DNA of 64,000 nucleotides from Paenibacillus sanguinis 2301083 = DSM 16941 (GCF_000374825.1 NZ_KB895376.1:561460-625459), one strand, 5' to 3'. Positions 45,457-55,327 are shown, counted from the stretch's first letter. The notes: a model not told the origin generated them from the letters alone. A program made the numbers and translations.

Positions 45457-45503
45457 AAGACGCCTCAAGCCCACCGATTGGTGGTGTTTGGAGGCGTCTT
45501 TGC
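45457..45503 (+). terminator. Terminator after nspC
   Basis: AAGACGCCTC and GAGGCGTCTT, with inner CCACC/GGTGG pairing, form a strong stem followed by TGCTATT. The region 45504-45688 holds nothing recognised. Confidence 0.75.
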
Positions 45504-45688
45504 TATTCGCTATGCAATTCCCTCTTCTCTGTTGCGGCTTAACTTAAGTCAATGAGCTGCGCGGCTCTCTTGATTAAACTACAAGTAAGCTGAAATCCTG
45601 ACCTTTCAGATTCGCACAGTGATTCAAAACAAGTATCCTGACCGTGCCGATGACGATTGACGAATTGGGCTTAGCCGTATGGCTGATC

Positions 45689-46372
45689 TCAACTATTCTG
45701 CCAAAACGCGGCAATCAAATCCGTTAACTCCTCGTTCTCGGTCTGGGTCTTTCCATATAGATACAGGGCTCCAAAGTAGAAAGGATAATTGCCGTGTACC
45801 ATATCTGGAAGGTACTGGTCTTCATTCACTTGCATGATGTACTCATACCCTTCATCTAGCAATTGATTGGCGTAGTATTTTTCCTCTTGTTGAACCCAGG
45901 CGGGCTGGCCGCCAAATTGAATAAAGTCCTCGAACTCTCTTTCACCTGCCTCATACGTGACGGGTGGTGCGATATAGGCCTTCTTCAGAACAGGTAAAGA
46001 ATAGTCGAACTGTCTTTGATATTTGGTAAGCTTCTGCGCCGGGTCAGGCTTCTCTGGCATGAGCACGGCCAGCCCGCTTGCGCTCTCCGGGCTCACGGGG
46101 TGCACGATAGCCTTGATCCCACAGGGATAAGCAGCATGAGAGTAAGCTTCGGCCAACTCGGGGATAAAAATAGAAACCATTTGATTGGATACTGGAAGCT
46201 TTACACTAAGAAAGAATCCATATTTAAGTTGAGATTCATCTGTGAGCAGATGCTCCTTATCTTCAAACCATTGCGGGGCACTCCCACCAACCCAACCATG
46301 ATTGTCGTTCTCTTGCATAGTTAGCTGATAACCAAGGTAGTTAGAACGCTGAATTAATAGATCGTTGAACAT
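45689..46372 (-). CDS. DUF1963-like (YwqG-type) protein
   Basis: 227 residues, no signal or membrane helix. The C-terminal half has QFGGQPAWVQQEEKYY, then a Gln/Asn/Asp-rich segment YIMQVNEDQYL and GNYPFYFGALYLY, resembling the DUF1963/YwqG family, whose members occur near polymorphic toxins and are sometimes immunity proteins. The N-terminal 110 residues are not recognised. No toxin gene is adjacent; the call is tentative. Confidence 0.55.
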   Translation of the reverse strand: MFNDLLIQRSNYLGYQLTMQENDNHGWVGGSAPQWFEDKEHLLTDESQLKYGFFLSVKLPVSNQMVSIFIPELAEAYSHAAYPCGIKAIVHPVSPESASGLAVLMPEKPDPAQKLTKYQRQFDYSLPVLKKAYIAPPVTYEAGEREFEDFIQFGGQPAWVQQEEKYYANQLLDEGYEYIMQVNEDQYLPDMVHGNYPFYFGALYLYGKTQTENEELTDLIAAFWQNS

Positions 46373-46593
46373 GAGACCTCAAGCTCCTTTCCATCAAAGC
46401 AAGCAATACTATAGGAGTATTTCTAAGTCAATATATCATAGTCATGCACACCATTTCGATAGAATTGCGCCTTACTTCATCTCATTGATTAACTTATGAT
46501 TGCAGTGCATCCAATTTCAGGTGTGGAAAGGAGCTGCACATTTTTGACACCGCTTACACAATTCTAAACAGTAATGAAGGGAGAATTACATTC

Positions 46594-49500
46594 GTGAAAC
46601 GTTATCAGCGAGTATTTGCCTGGATTTGCATGATTACCTTAATGGCAGGAACGTTCCTGACCGCCTTTGGCTGGGCAGACCCCGCCCGTGCAGCGGCTGG
46701 CATGAACCTGGCTGCAGGCAAGGACACTTCGGCTTCTGGACATGCTGATGTTTATGTATCAGCGAACATTGTAGATGAAAATGATGATACGTACTGGGAG
46801 AGCACCAACCAGGCTTTTCCGCAATGGGTTCAAGTTGACTTGGCTCAATCCGCCTTGGTGGAACAGGTTGCATTAAAGCTCCCCGCAGGATGGGAAAGCC
46901 GCTCACAAACCCTGTCCGTACAAGGCAGCGCCGATGGAAGTACATTTACCCAGCTTAAAGCCTCCAACACCTATACGTTTGATCCCAATACCGATAATAC
47001 CGTAGCTATTGATCTTGCGGCTGCCGAGGCACGTTATGTCCGCATTGAGGTCACAGCTAATACTGGCTGGCCGGCGGCACAACTGGCTGAGTTAGAAGTC
47101 TACGGTACTACGTCTCCTGGAACTCCGGATCATGAGCCGCCGACGGCACCGGCCAGCTTGACCTATACCCAGTCGGCTGCGGATACTATCCAGCTGACCT
47201 GGGCTGCAGCCACGGACAATGTAGGCGTGACGGGCTATGACGTGTATGCGAATCATCAGCTTCGCGGCAGCGTGGACGGGTCTACCCTGGCCTACACCGA
47301 TCAACAGCCAGCAGACGCAACGGTAACCTACTATGTTACTGCCAAGGATGAAGCGGGCAACGTGTCTGCACCTAGTAATTCAGTAACCCGCACAGCTTCT
47401 GGCGGTGGGCAGGACGAAGTGAATCTGGCGCTAGGCAAGCCGATTACAGCCTCCTCCTCCGCCTTCAATTTTGTAGCCGCCAATGCCAACGACAATGATA
47501 CAAGCACTTACTGGGAAGGCAACGGACATCCAAGCACATTAACCGTAGACCTTGGAGCCGATGCCAGCATCTCAGCTATTCGTATCAAGCTAAATCCAGC
47601 CAGCGATTGGGCGACGCGTACCCAAACCATGCAAGTACTGGGGCATACTCAGGAAGCTGCGAACTTTACGAGCCTGGTCTCGGCCTCCTCTTATACGTTC
47701 AATCCAGCCTTGAATAACACGGTGACGATCCCAGTCAGCGCAACTGTCAGCAGTGTTCAGCTTCGGTTCACGGACAATTCCGGCGCACCTGGAGGGCAGG
47801 TCGCTGAATTGGAGGTAATCGGCACGCCGGCTCCCAATCCGGACTTGACCGTTACGAACATCGCTTGGTCACCTTCTTCGCCGGATGAGAGCCAGAGCAT
47901 CGCTCTGCAAGCCACGGTCGCCAACCTTGGAGATAAGGCTTCAGGGGCTACAGATATCAACTTCTATCTGGGCAGCCAGCTTGCGGGAACTGCCCCCGTC
48001 AGCGCCATAGAGGCAGGCCAATCGGTAGAAGTCTCCGCCACAATTGAAGCCATGGAGGCCGGATCATACAATTTGACAGCTAAAGTTAACGAGAGCAATA
48101 CAGTTATTGAGAAGGACAATACCAATAACAGCTATACACATGCGGCGCCACTGGTTGTGGGTCAGGTGCAAAGCTCGGATCTTGTGGCCGCCGCTGCCTG
48201 GACCCCAAGCAGTCCAAGTGCCGGGGATACTGTGACCTTTAGCGTTAATCTTCACAATCAGGGAATCCTGGCCGCCGCCAGTGGAGCGCACGGCATCACC
48301 CTGGTATTGAAGGATGCGGGAGGCTCCACCATCCAGTCCTTCACCCAGGCCTACAACGGCTCATTAGCAGCAGGCGCTTCAGCTACTGTAACCATGGGCA
48401 CCTGGACTGCAGTGAATGGCAGCTACACCGTAACCGCCACAGTAGAGGCGGATGCAAACGAAGTCGCCTCCAAGCAAGCGAATAACACCCAGACAGTGAG
48501 CCTGTATTCAGGTCGTGGGGCCAATATGCCATTTACGATTCTGGAAGCCGAGGCTCCAGGCAATAACACCAATGGCACCCGGCTTGCCCCTAACTTTACA
48601 CCGGGCGACTTTGCGGGCGAGGCTTCCGGTCGGTCTGCTGTTCGTCTCGATGCTCCCGGTGAATATGTGGAGTTCACGTTAACCTCTCCGGCGAATGCCT
48701 TCGTGCTTCGCAACGCTGTTGACGAGGATACGACAGGTACCATCAGCATCTATGCCGATGGCGTGGACAAAGGTGACTTCACCGTCACCTCCAAGTTCTC
48801 TTATGTCTATGCGACTCCTTCAACCCTGGGGCAACTCGGCTATGACAATTCCGGCTCCAAGGCTTATTGGCTCTATGAAGACGCGCAATTGATGCTGGAT
48901 CAGGTCTATCCGGCGGGAACCAAGATCAAAATTCAGAAGGATGCTGGGGATGTACCATGGATTTATGTGGACATGATCGAAACAGAGCATGTAGCACCTG
49001 CTGCGTCCAATCCTGATCCAAGCAAGTATGTGGAAGTATCAAGCACCAAATCAATTGAGCAGGCCCTAAACGAATTCCGGCAGGACCCGGCCAAACAAGG
49101 CATCTTTATTCCAGCCGGAGAATGGACGATATCGTCCAAAATTTATTTATACGGGCGAGCCACCGAAATTATCGGGGCAGGACCATGGCACACCAAGCTG
49201 ATGGCCCCTCAGGATAAAACCAATACCGATGTCGGGTTTAACATTGGCTCTCAAGCGAATGGCTCGACAATCAAGGACTTGTCCGCCTGGGACAACTACG
49301 TCTATCGGGTGGATGGTCCGGGCAAATTCATCGACGGGAACGGCATGCAGAACGTAACCATCGAAAATATCTGGGCCGAGCACTTCATCTGCCTGTACTG
49401 GGGCGTGAACTCCTCCTACAATACATTCAAGGATAACCGCATCAAGAATGTATTTGCTGACGGCATCAACATGACCAACGGTTCTTCCTACAATATTATC

Positions 49501-50190
49501 GACAACAATTATGCCCGCGGGACCGGGGATGATTCCTTTGCCCTGTTCAGTGCCATTGATTCAGGAGGCTCGTACAATGTACGGAACAAGTACACCAACC
49601 TGACTGCTACGAATGTCCGGCGCGCAGCTGCCTTCGCCATCTACGGCGGGAAGGATAACCTGTTCCAGAATCTATATGGCGCCGATACGCTGACTTATCC
49701 CGGCTTGACCGTCAGCAGTCTGAGCTTCGGATACAATACCCTCGGATTTGGCGATGAAGATACCGTGATTGATGGAGTTACTCTGGACCGTACTGGCGGA
49801 GACTTCTGGACCAGCGTTGGTGCCGATGACAAAATCAACGAGTACCAGAATTATGGTGCCATTTGGCTTTACAGTGGTGACCGCGACTTCAAGAACGTTG
49901 TAGTCAAAAATGTAGATATCAACGATCCGGTCTATTTTGGAATTATGCTCCAAACCAAGTCCCCGGAAAATCTTCCGATGGAGAATGTCCGTCTGGAGAA
50001 CATCAATATCAACAACCCGACCCGTTACGGGATCAAGCTGGTGGTGCGCGCGGAAGCCGGGCAAGGGCCTGCCGTGGGAGAGGCCAGCTTCACCAATGTG
50101 CAGATCAATAATCCTGGCGTAACGGCCATTTACGGCGAAAGCGGAAGTCCGGATTTTAACGTCATCCGGGTTTCAGGAAACAACTGGTGA
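46594..50190 (+). CDS. Secreted multidomain glucanase-like protein (GH87-type beta-helix)
   Basis: 1198 residues from GTG 46594 (AAGGGAGA upstream). A signal peptide ends near residue 34 (ARAAAG). Domains in order: F5/8-type C/discoidin (about 37-171), fibronectin III (178-267), second discoidin (275-412), two CARDB-type domains (415-525, 527-640), a carbohydrate-binding-like module starting FTILEAEAPG (645-805), and a right-handed parallel beta-helix (about 810-1198). The helix has NGMQNVTIENIWAEH and TGDDSFAL (about 976-984) with paired aspartates, as in GH87 alpha-1,3-glucanases/mycodextranases. It probably degrades fungal or bacterial alpha-glucan outside the cell. It stands alone with its own terminator. 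Exact specificity is inferred. Confidence 0.8.
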   Translation: MKRYQRVFAWICMITLMAGTFLTAFGWADPARAAAGMNLAAGKDTSASGHADVYVSANIVDENDDTYWESTNQAFPQWVQVDLAQSALVEQVALKLPAGWESRSQTLSVQGSADGSTFTQLKASNTYTFDPNTDNTVAIDLAAAEARYVRIEVTANTGWPAAQLAELEVYGTTSPGTPDHEPPTAPASLTYTQSAADTIQLTWAAATDNVGVTGYDVYANHQLRGSVDGSTLAYTDQQPADATVTYYVTAKDEAGNVSAPSNSVTRTASGGGQDEVNLALGKPITASSSAFNFVAANANDNDTSTYWEGNGHPSTLTVDLGADASISAIRIKLNPASDWATRTQTMQVLGHTQEAANFTSLVSASSYTFNPALNNTVTIPVSATVSSVQLRFTDNSGAPGGQVAELEVIGTPAPNPDLTVTNIAWSPSSPDESQSIALQATVANLGDKASGATDINFYLGSQLAGTAPVSAIEAGQSVEVSATIEAMEAGSYNLTAKVNESNTVIEKDNTNNSYTHAAPLVVGQVQSSDLVAAAAWTPSSPSAGDTVTFSVNLHNQGILAAASGAHGITLVLKDAGGSTIQSFTQAYNGSLAAGASATVTMGTWTAVNGSYTVTATVEADANEVASKQANNTQTVSLYSGRGANMPFTILEAEAPGNNTNGTRLAPNFTPGDFAGEASGRSAVRLDAPGEYVEFTLTSPANAFVLRNAVDEDTTGTISIYADGVDKGDFTVTSKFSYVYATPSTLGQLGYDNSGSKAYWLYEDAQLMLDQVYPAGTKIKIQKDAGDVPWIYVDMIETEHVAPAASNPDPSKYVEVSSTKSIEQALNEFRQDPAKQGIFIPAGEWTISSKIYLYGRATEIIGAGPWHTKLMAPQDKTNTDVGFNIGSQANGSTIKDLSAWDNYVYRVDGPGKFIDGNGMQNVTIENIWAEHFICLYWGVNSSYNTFKDNRIKNVFADGINMTNGSSYNIIDNNYARGTGDDSFALFSAIDSGGSYNVRNKYTNLTATNVRRAAAFAIYGGKDNLFQNLYGADTLTYPGLTVSSLSFGYNTLGFGDEDTVIDGVTLDRTGGDFWTSVGADDKINEYQNYGAIWLYSGDRDFKNVVVKNVDINDPVYFGIMLQTKSPENLPMENVRLENININNPTRYGIKLVVRAEAGQGPAVGEASFTNVQINNPGVTAIYGESGSPDFNVIRVSGNNW

Positions 50191-50212
50191 ATTCAAAATA
50201 GCAGGATTTTTC

Positions 50213-50258
50213 GGCAAAAGAGCCAAGCCTTCTTAAGGGGCTTGGCTCTTTTGCCTTG
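50213..50258. terminator. Terminator of the secreted glucanase gene
   Basis: GGCAAAAGAGCCAAGCC and GGCTTGGCTCTTTTGCC pair perfectly over 17 bp around a short loop, 22 bp after the stop codon. Confidence 0.85.
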
Positions 50259-50367
50259 CTGCTTTGAATATACTGGGTTTTACATAGTTTTACCTTGTCA
50301 TAACATTTCACGTGTATTCCTCCCCCATACTGAAAGGTGCAATGTATTCAGATAGGAGGAATTCTTT

Positions 50368-50517
50368 ATGTTCTGGCCACAGCAACTTCTTCTCTCTCTG
50401 TCGGGTAGCCGACAGAATCCATATAACTCCTTATTTATACTGGAATCGTACTTAGCAAGTGAAGCTCCTTGCCCGCGCTTTGTGTACAGAAGCAAAGGAG
50501 GGAGCAAACTTGCTTGA
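50368..50517 (+). CDS. Small ORF (49 codons) overlapping the Crp/Fnr gene
   Basis: ATG 50368 follows a perfect TAGGAGGA at eight bases' spacing. The 49-residue product (starting MFWPQQLLLSLSG) matches no family I recognise. Its stop TGA (50515-50517) overlaps the likely TTG start (50510) of the Crp/Fnr-type gene, so translation of the two could be coupled. An 8-bp perfect hairpin (TCTGTCGG-GTAG-CCGACAGA, 50397-50416) lies within it. It may be a leader peptide controlling the regulator, or a small protein in its own right. Confidence 0.5.
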   Translation: MFWPQQLLLSLSGSRQNPYNSLFILESYLASEAPCPRFVYRSKGGSKLA

Positions 50518-51202
50518 ACTTCAACATTCTGCTCGCGATTTTGTGGTGAACCGTGGACCTGGCCAGGCATCCTGTCCCGATGATTCGGTCAATGAGCTGC
50601 ATCGCAGGCATGGTACCCTGCGGCACTTTCCCAAAGGCTCCTTCGTATTCACGAAAGGCTCGGTGCCGGCCGGCTCTTATTTCATCGAGTCCGGTCTACT
50701 GAAAGTATGCCAATTCACAGAGGAAGGGCGAGACGTCACGTTCTTTATTCGCAAGACGGGGGATGCGTTTGGACTAGCTGAGATCATCCTGCAACAGAAC
50801 CACCCCTGTTATGCCCAATGCTTGCATGATAGTCAAATTTGGGTGCTGGATGCCTCCATCATCCGCGAGCAAATCCTGACTAACCCGACTGTCACGCAAA
50901 CAATTCTGTACACGTTGACTCATCGGCTGATTCATCACCAAAGCACGGTGGAATTGCTGATCTCCAAGCCTGTCGCGTGGAGACTGGCCTGGCTGCTTCA
51001 ACAGCTTGGCACGGAAACGCCGGGCGGACAGCTTCGCGTAGAGCTTGATCTAAGCCACGAGGAAATCTCCAACATGATCGGCTGTACCCGGCAGACTGTC
51101 TCCGAGCTGCTTAGCCGCTGGAAGCAACAAGGCTTGATTCGTTACGACCGCAAGCAAATGCTGATTCAAAACCTGACACCGATTATCGGGGAACCCACCT
51201 AA
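50510..51202 (+). CDS. Crp/Fnr-family transcriptional regulator
   Basis: 230 residues from TTG 50510, eight bases after AAAGGAGGG; the frame is open to GTG 50459 but without a ribosome site. Cyclic-nucleotide-binding-like domain (about 20-130; FPKGSFVFTKGSVPAGSYFIESGLLKV) and a helix-turn-helix Crp domain (about 150-225; LSHEEISNMIGCTRQTVSELLSRW). The Fnr-type N-terminal cysteine cluster is absent, so direct oxygen sensing is unlikely. It sits 31 bp before a nucleoside hydrolase/ABC operon and probably regulates it (inference). Confidence 0.87.
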   Translation: MLELQHSARDFVVNRGPGQASCPDDSVNELHRRHGTLRHFPKGSFVFTKGSVPAGSYFIESGLLKVCQFTEEGRDVTFFIRKTGDAFGLAEIILQQNHPCYAQCLHDSQIWVLDASIIREQILTNPTVTQTILYTLTHRLIHHQSTVELLISKPVAWRLAWLLQQLGTETPGGQLRVELDLSHEEISNMIGCTRQTVSELLSRWKQQGLIRYDRKQMLIQNLTPIIGEPT

Positions 51203-51233
51203 AGGGGAACCCCGGGCAACTAGAGAGAAAGTA

Positions 51234-52142
51234 GTGGACCTATTGTCAAGAATTATCATTGATACAGATATCGGCACCAACGCCGACGACGCGGTTGCTG
51301 TTGCGCTGGCTGTGAAGTCGCCGGAAATCTGTGTAGAAGGCCTCACCACGGTTTACGGCAAGGTTCACACACGAGCTCGAACTGCCCAGGCCGTGCTGAA
51401 CCTGTGCGGGGTGAACCATGTTCCCGTATATCCGGGAGTCCCGCTCCCACTGCTGCGCAACCGCCCGCTGCGGCGCGCCGGCATGGAGGACAAGGGGCTG
51501 GCATTGGCATTAGATGAAGCCCCGGTTACTGAGGGTCATGCCGTGGAATTTATCGTCGAGAAAGTCATGAACAACCCGGGCGAGATTACACTGGTCACGA
51601 TTGGCCCATTAACCAATCTAGCCGCCGCTTTGATTCTGGAGCCTCAAGTGGCAAAACAGGTGAAACGTATCGTCATGATGGGAGGCGTGACTCGTCTGGG
51701 AGCCAATGGAGCTGAACTGGAGCCTGTAGAGCATAATATTCAATGTGATCCGGAAGCCGCCTCCGTTGTATTTAGAAGCGGTGTCCCGATGCTGATGGTC
51801 GGGCTGGATGTCACCAGACAAGCGCGGTTCACCCGTGACGATGCCCGGCAAATGGCTCGCTGCGGAACTCCGCTAGCTGCCTGCCTGGTGCAAATGATGC
51901 ATGCTTTTATGGATTATATGGAGCGGGACTTCTCCTATATGTGTGACCCGCTGACAATCGCGGCCTTGATTGATCCGACGCTGATTCGTACAGTGGCCAT
52001 GGAGATCGAGGTGCTCTACGACCATCGGACAAGCTCCGGTCAAACGCTGGCCCGTCCGCAGCCTTCAGGGCCCGTCAACGTGGCCTTGGAGCTGGATCAG
52101 GAGCGCTTCTTTGAATTGATGTATCAGCGACTGTTCTCTTGA
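51234..52142 (+). CDS. Nucleoside hydrolase (IunH family)
   Basis: 302 residues. The calcium/ribose-binding N-terminus is IIIDTDIGTNADDAVAVALA, a slightly extended form of the DTDxGxDDA motif. It continues with ITLVTIGPLTNLAAAL, VMMGG and the later Asp in MCDPLTIAALIDP. It cleaves ribonucleosides to base and ribose. Start GTG 51234 (TTG 51243 possible). The three genes after it form a carbohydrate-type ABC importer, so the system may take up and split nucleosides. Confidence 0.9.
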   Translation: MDLLSRIIIDTDIGTNADDAVAVALAVKSPEICVEGLTTVYGKVHTRARTAQAVLNLCGVNHVPVYPGVPLPLLRNRPLRRAGMEDKGLALALDEAPVTEGHAVEFIVEKVMNNPGEITLVTIGPLTNLAAALILEPQVAKQVKRIVMMGGVTRLGANGAELEPVEHNIQCDPEAASVVFRSGVPMLMVGLDVTRQARFTRDDARQMARCGTPLAACLVQMMHAFMDYMERDFSYMCDPLTIAALIDPTLIRTVAMEIEVLYDHRTSSGQTLARPQPSGPVNVALELDQERFFELMYQRLFS

Positions 52143-52190
52143 GGTATTTCAGGCATTTTAAATATGAAAGAATGAGGTGTGGATTTCCTT

Positions 52191-53519
52191 ATGAAGACAA
52201 CATCCATGAATAAATCTAGCCGTTGGCTGGCTCCACTCATGATTACGGCTACGGTACTGGCGGGGTGTGCATCCGGCAACTCGGCCCCGGCTGCGAACGG
52301 GCAGCCAGAAGCCACTCCCGCTGCGGATACACAGGAAATCACGTTTGCTGCTTATTCCAACTACGAAAAGCCGTTAACGGAAGCCATTAAAGCATTTGAA
52401 GAACAAAATCCCGGGATCAAGGTCAAGCTCGATCTGGCTCCCTTCGATCAATTGGTGGAGACCATTGAGATTAAACTGGGTGCAAAATCCAAAGATGTCG
52501 ATGCCTTGTTCGTCGACTCGCCACTGGTTGTGAACTACTCGGTCAAAGGGTATTTAGCTCCCCTGGACGAGTTGATTGACAAGGAGGCAACCCAAAAGTG
52601 GACTCCTTCAGCCGTAGACAGCGTGACCTACAACAGCCAGCTGGTAGCGGCACCCATGAATAGCTCCAGCCAGGTGCTCTACTACAACAAAGAGCTGTTC
52701 GAGAAGAACGGCATTCCTTTCCCGGATGAAAACCAACGGTTGACCTGGGAAGAGGTCTTGGAATTAGCCAAGAAGCTGACGGGTGACCATGTGTACGGAT
52801 TTTCATTCGAGCAGATCAGTAAAGCTTACCAATTACTGGCCTTGTCCGACAGCCTGGGCGTGAAGATGATCAGCGAGGATGGATTAACAGCAACGGGTTA
52901 TTCCAATTCCCCGGAAGCCGTACAAGCCTTCCGGTTCTATGGCGATCTGTTCAACAAGCACCAGGTGAGCCCCAAGATCAAGAAGGAAGAATCTCTGGAC
53001 TATTTCACCTCCGGCAAAGTCGCCATGTATTTGGCCACCAATCAGAATATGCCCAAAATTCGCGATTCGGGGATCGACTTCGGCGTAACACTGCATCCTT
53101 ATTTTGCCGATAAACAAATAGCTACGCCTACAGGCGCATGGAACCTCGGCGTATCCCAATTCTCCGAGAAGAAGGAAGCGGCCGCCAAGCTTGTTGAATT
53201 CCTGACGCTGGGTGAGGGCGCGCGGATTATCTTTGAAGTGGGAGGAACATTGCCGCCACAGGTTGAATTACTGAACGCGATTAATACCGACCCGAAATAC
53301 GAGGCTTTCCCGGATTCCATCCTGCGTATTGCTGCCAAGGAGTCGCTGGAGACCGCCGTATCCCGTCCGATGACACCGGGTTATCTGGAATGGGAGTCCA
53401 ACATAAACAAGGCTTTCGACGATATCAAGAATGGCACCGAGCCGCAGAAAGCCCTCGATCAAGCCGTATCTATTATTGATAATCAACTGAAGAAATACAA
53501 AGACGTAGCGGCAAAATAA
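52191..53519 (+). CDS. Sugar-type ABC transporter substrate-binding lipoprotein
   Basis: 442 residues from ATG 52191, 11 bases after GAGGTG (GTG 52179 is in frame). Lipobox LAGC gives Cys26. The mature part is a family 1 extracellular solute-binding protein: TFAAYSNYEKPLTEAIKAFEEQNPGIKVKL, DALFVDSP, VLYYNKELFEKNGIPFP and LGEGARI. It probably delivers a sugar or nucleoside to the two permeases downstream. No ATPase is encoded; a shared MsmX-type ATPase is expected. Confidence 0.9.
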   Translation: MKTTSMNKSSRWLAPLMITATVLAGCASGNSAPAANGQPEATPAADTQEITFAAYSNYEKPLTEAIKAFEEQNPGIKVKLDLAPFDQLVETIEIKLGAKSKDVDALFVDSPLVVNYSVKGYLAPLDELIDKEATQKWTPSAVDSVTYNSQLVAAPMNSSSQVLYYNKELFEKNGIPFPDENQRLTWEEVLELAKKLTGDHVYGFSFEQISKAYQLLALSDSLGVKMISEDGLTATGYSNSPEAVQAFRFYGDLFNKHQVSPKIKKEESLDYFTSGKVAMYLATNQNMPKIRDSGIDFGVTLHPYFADKQIATPTGAWNLGVSQFSEKKEAAAKLVEFLTLGEGARIIFEVGGTLPPQVELLNAINTDPKYEAFPDSILRIAAKESLETAVSRPMTPGYLEWESNINKAFDDIKNGTEPQKALDQAVSIIDNQLKKYKDVAAK

Positions 53520-53539
53520 ATAGGTCAAGGGTGAACTTG

Positions 53540-54406
53540 ATGGAACGTAAAAAAATGCTGGGCCCGCTTCTATTGTTTCTATTACCGCCACTAGCGGGCC
53601 TGTTTCTGTTCAAGCTGTACCCGATCGGGAATGGCATTGTGCAAAGTCTGTACACGACATCATTTCTGTCGGGGGATAAAAGCTTTGTCGGATTGCAGAA
53701 CTACATGACGCTGTTTCAAGACCCTGTGTTCTGGGATTCCCTGAAGGTTACGCTGTTGTTCAATGTCATCATTAATCCTTTGCAGATTATACTCGCTTTC
53801 GTGCTGGCCCTGCTGCTAAATACCCGAATCAGAAGAATCGCGTGGTTCCGCAGCATCCACTTTGTCCCCGTGGCCATATCTGTACCTACAGCGTGCATGC
53901 TCTGGAATATCATGCTTAGTCCCGAGCAAGGCGTCGTCAATTCCATCCTGACCGCGCTTGGGCTGCCGGAGCAGCCTTTCTTTGGGAGCAGCGCCCAGGC
54001 CCTCGGCTCCATCATCGCGATTGCATCCTGGAAGGGCGTGGGCTATTGGGCCCTGTTCCTGCTGGCGGGCCTGCAAGAGGTTCCCGCTTCATTGATGGAG
54101 GCTTCCTCTCTGGATGGAGCGGGCCGCTGGCGGCAACTGATTCACATTGTATATCCTCTGATGAAGCGGTCGCTAACCTTCGTGGTCGTATCCGTGACCA
54201 CAGCTAATTTTCTCTTGTTCTCGCCGATGTATATTCTGACCAAAGGCGGACCTGAGAACAGCACCAATGTACTGATGCTGGAAAGCTTCAACAGTGCCTT
54301 TCTATATTCCGATCTGGGTCGGTCCTCCGCCATCGTAGTGATTCTGCTTATGCTTACACTGCTGGCCGTTGCCGCTCAGTTCAAGTGGCTGAAGGCCTCT
54401 CATTGA
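53540..54406 (+). CDS. ABC sugar permease (MalF/UgpA type)
   Basis: 288 residues from ATG 53540 (AAGGGTG upstream). Six membrane helices; the EAA loop reads EVPASLMEASSLDGAGRWRQLIHIVYPLM. The C-terminal helices end in VAAQFKWLKASH. It forms the membrane channel with the next gene. The start of the partner overlaps or lies just after its stop at 54406. Confidence 0.9.
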   Translation: MERKKMLGPLLLFLLPPLAGLFLFKLYPIGNGIVQSLYTTSFLSGDKSFVGLQNYMTLFQDPVFWDSLKVTLLFNVIINPLQIILAFVLALLLNTRIRRIAWFRSIHFVPVAISVPTACMLWNIMLSPEQGVVNSILTALGLPEQPFFGSSAQALGSIIAIASWKGVGYWALFLLAGLQEVPASLMEASSLDGAGRWRQLIHIVYPLMKRSLTFVVVSVTTANFLLFSPMYILTKGGPENSTNVLMLESFNSAFLYSDLGRSSAIVVILLMLTLLAVAAQFKWLKASH

Positions 54407-54450
54407 ACACCAAACACCAATTCAAGACTCCTGTCAGAAAGGACATGAAC

Positions 54451-55290
54451 GTGATTAGATCCATTCGCTCGTCTCTGCCGGTGTATATCATTCATCTGGC
54501 ATTGGCCTTGATCGTCCTGCTTCCACTGGCCTTTGCACTGGTGTCATCGTTCCGGCCTCTGGAGGAAATCTATAAATATATGTCTCCGGTTACCTGGAGA
54601 ACCTTCTGGCCCAGCGAGTTCACCCTGGAGGCCTATCAATCGCTGTTCACGGAGAGAGGATTCGGGAGAACGCTCCTGAACACCTTCCTGGTCGGCATCT
54701 CTTCCGTACTGGGTGGGCTTCTCCTGGGCTCCATGGCCGCCTTTGCCTTCGTCTATTTTGAATTTCGCGGCAAGGCGATCCTTTTTCTGCTCGTGCTGCT
54801 GACATTCATGATTCCCTTTGAAGTCATTTCCATCCCGCTGTACAGCCTGGTGAATTCTCTGGGATGGATCGATACCTATGCGGGTATTATCGTCCCGGGC
54901 CTGGCGAACGGCCTGGTGGTCTTCTTATTCCGCCAGTTCTTCCTGGAGCTGCCCTACTCCTTGATTGAATCAGCCCGGATGGATGGCGCCTCCTGGGTTC
55001 GGGTGTATGCCCGCATCGTTATGCCTCTATGCAAGCCTGTCACCGTTAGCGCCAGCTTGCTTATCTTCATCCAGCAATGGGAATCCTTCATGTGGCCGCT
55101 GATTGCCACCCGCTCGAAGGAATACAAGGTAATTCAAGTAGCCTTGAGCGATTTCATCACCGAGTATGGAACCTACTGGAATGAGATGTTCGCAGCCGCT
55201 ATTCTGTCCGTGATCATCCCGGTCGTGCTGCTGATTCCGTTGCAGCGTTATTATGTTCAAGGCATCGCCAGCACAGGCAGCAAGGAGTAA
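54451..55290 (+). CDS. ABC sugar permease (MalG/UgpE type)
   Basis: 279 residues from GTG 54451, eight bases after AAAGG; the frame is open from 54385 inside the preceding gene and ATG 54445 is also possible. Six membrane helices with the EAA loop LIESARMDGASWVRVYARIVMPL. It completes the importer and ends the operon, followed by a terminator. Confidence 0.88.
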   Translation: MIRSIRSSLPVYIIHLALALIVLLPLAFALVSSFRPLEEIYKYMSPVTWRTFWPSEFTLEAYQSLFTERGFGRTLLNTFLVGISSVLGGLLLGSMAAFAFVYFEFRGKAILFLLVLLTFMIPFEVISIPLYSLVNSLGWIDTYAGIIVPGLANGLVVFLFRQFFLELPYSLIESARMDGASWVRVYARIVMPLCKPVTVSASLLIFIQQWESFMWPLIATRSKEYKVIQVALSDFITEYGTYWNEMFAAAILSVIIPVVLLIPLQRYYVQGIASTGSKE

Positions 55291-55327
55291 GGGAATCGTA
55301 CCAAATCACTCCCCCTCTGAAAATGAA

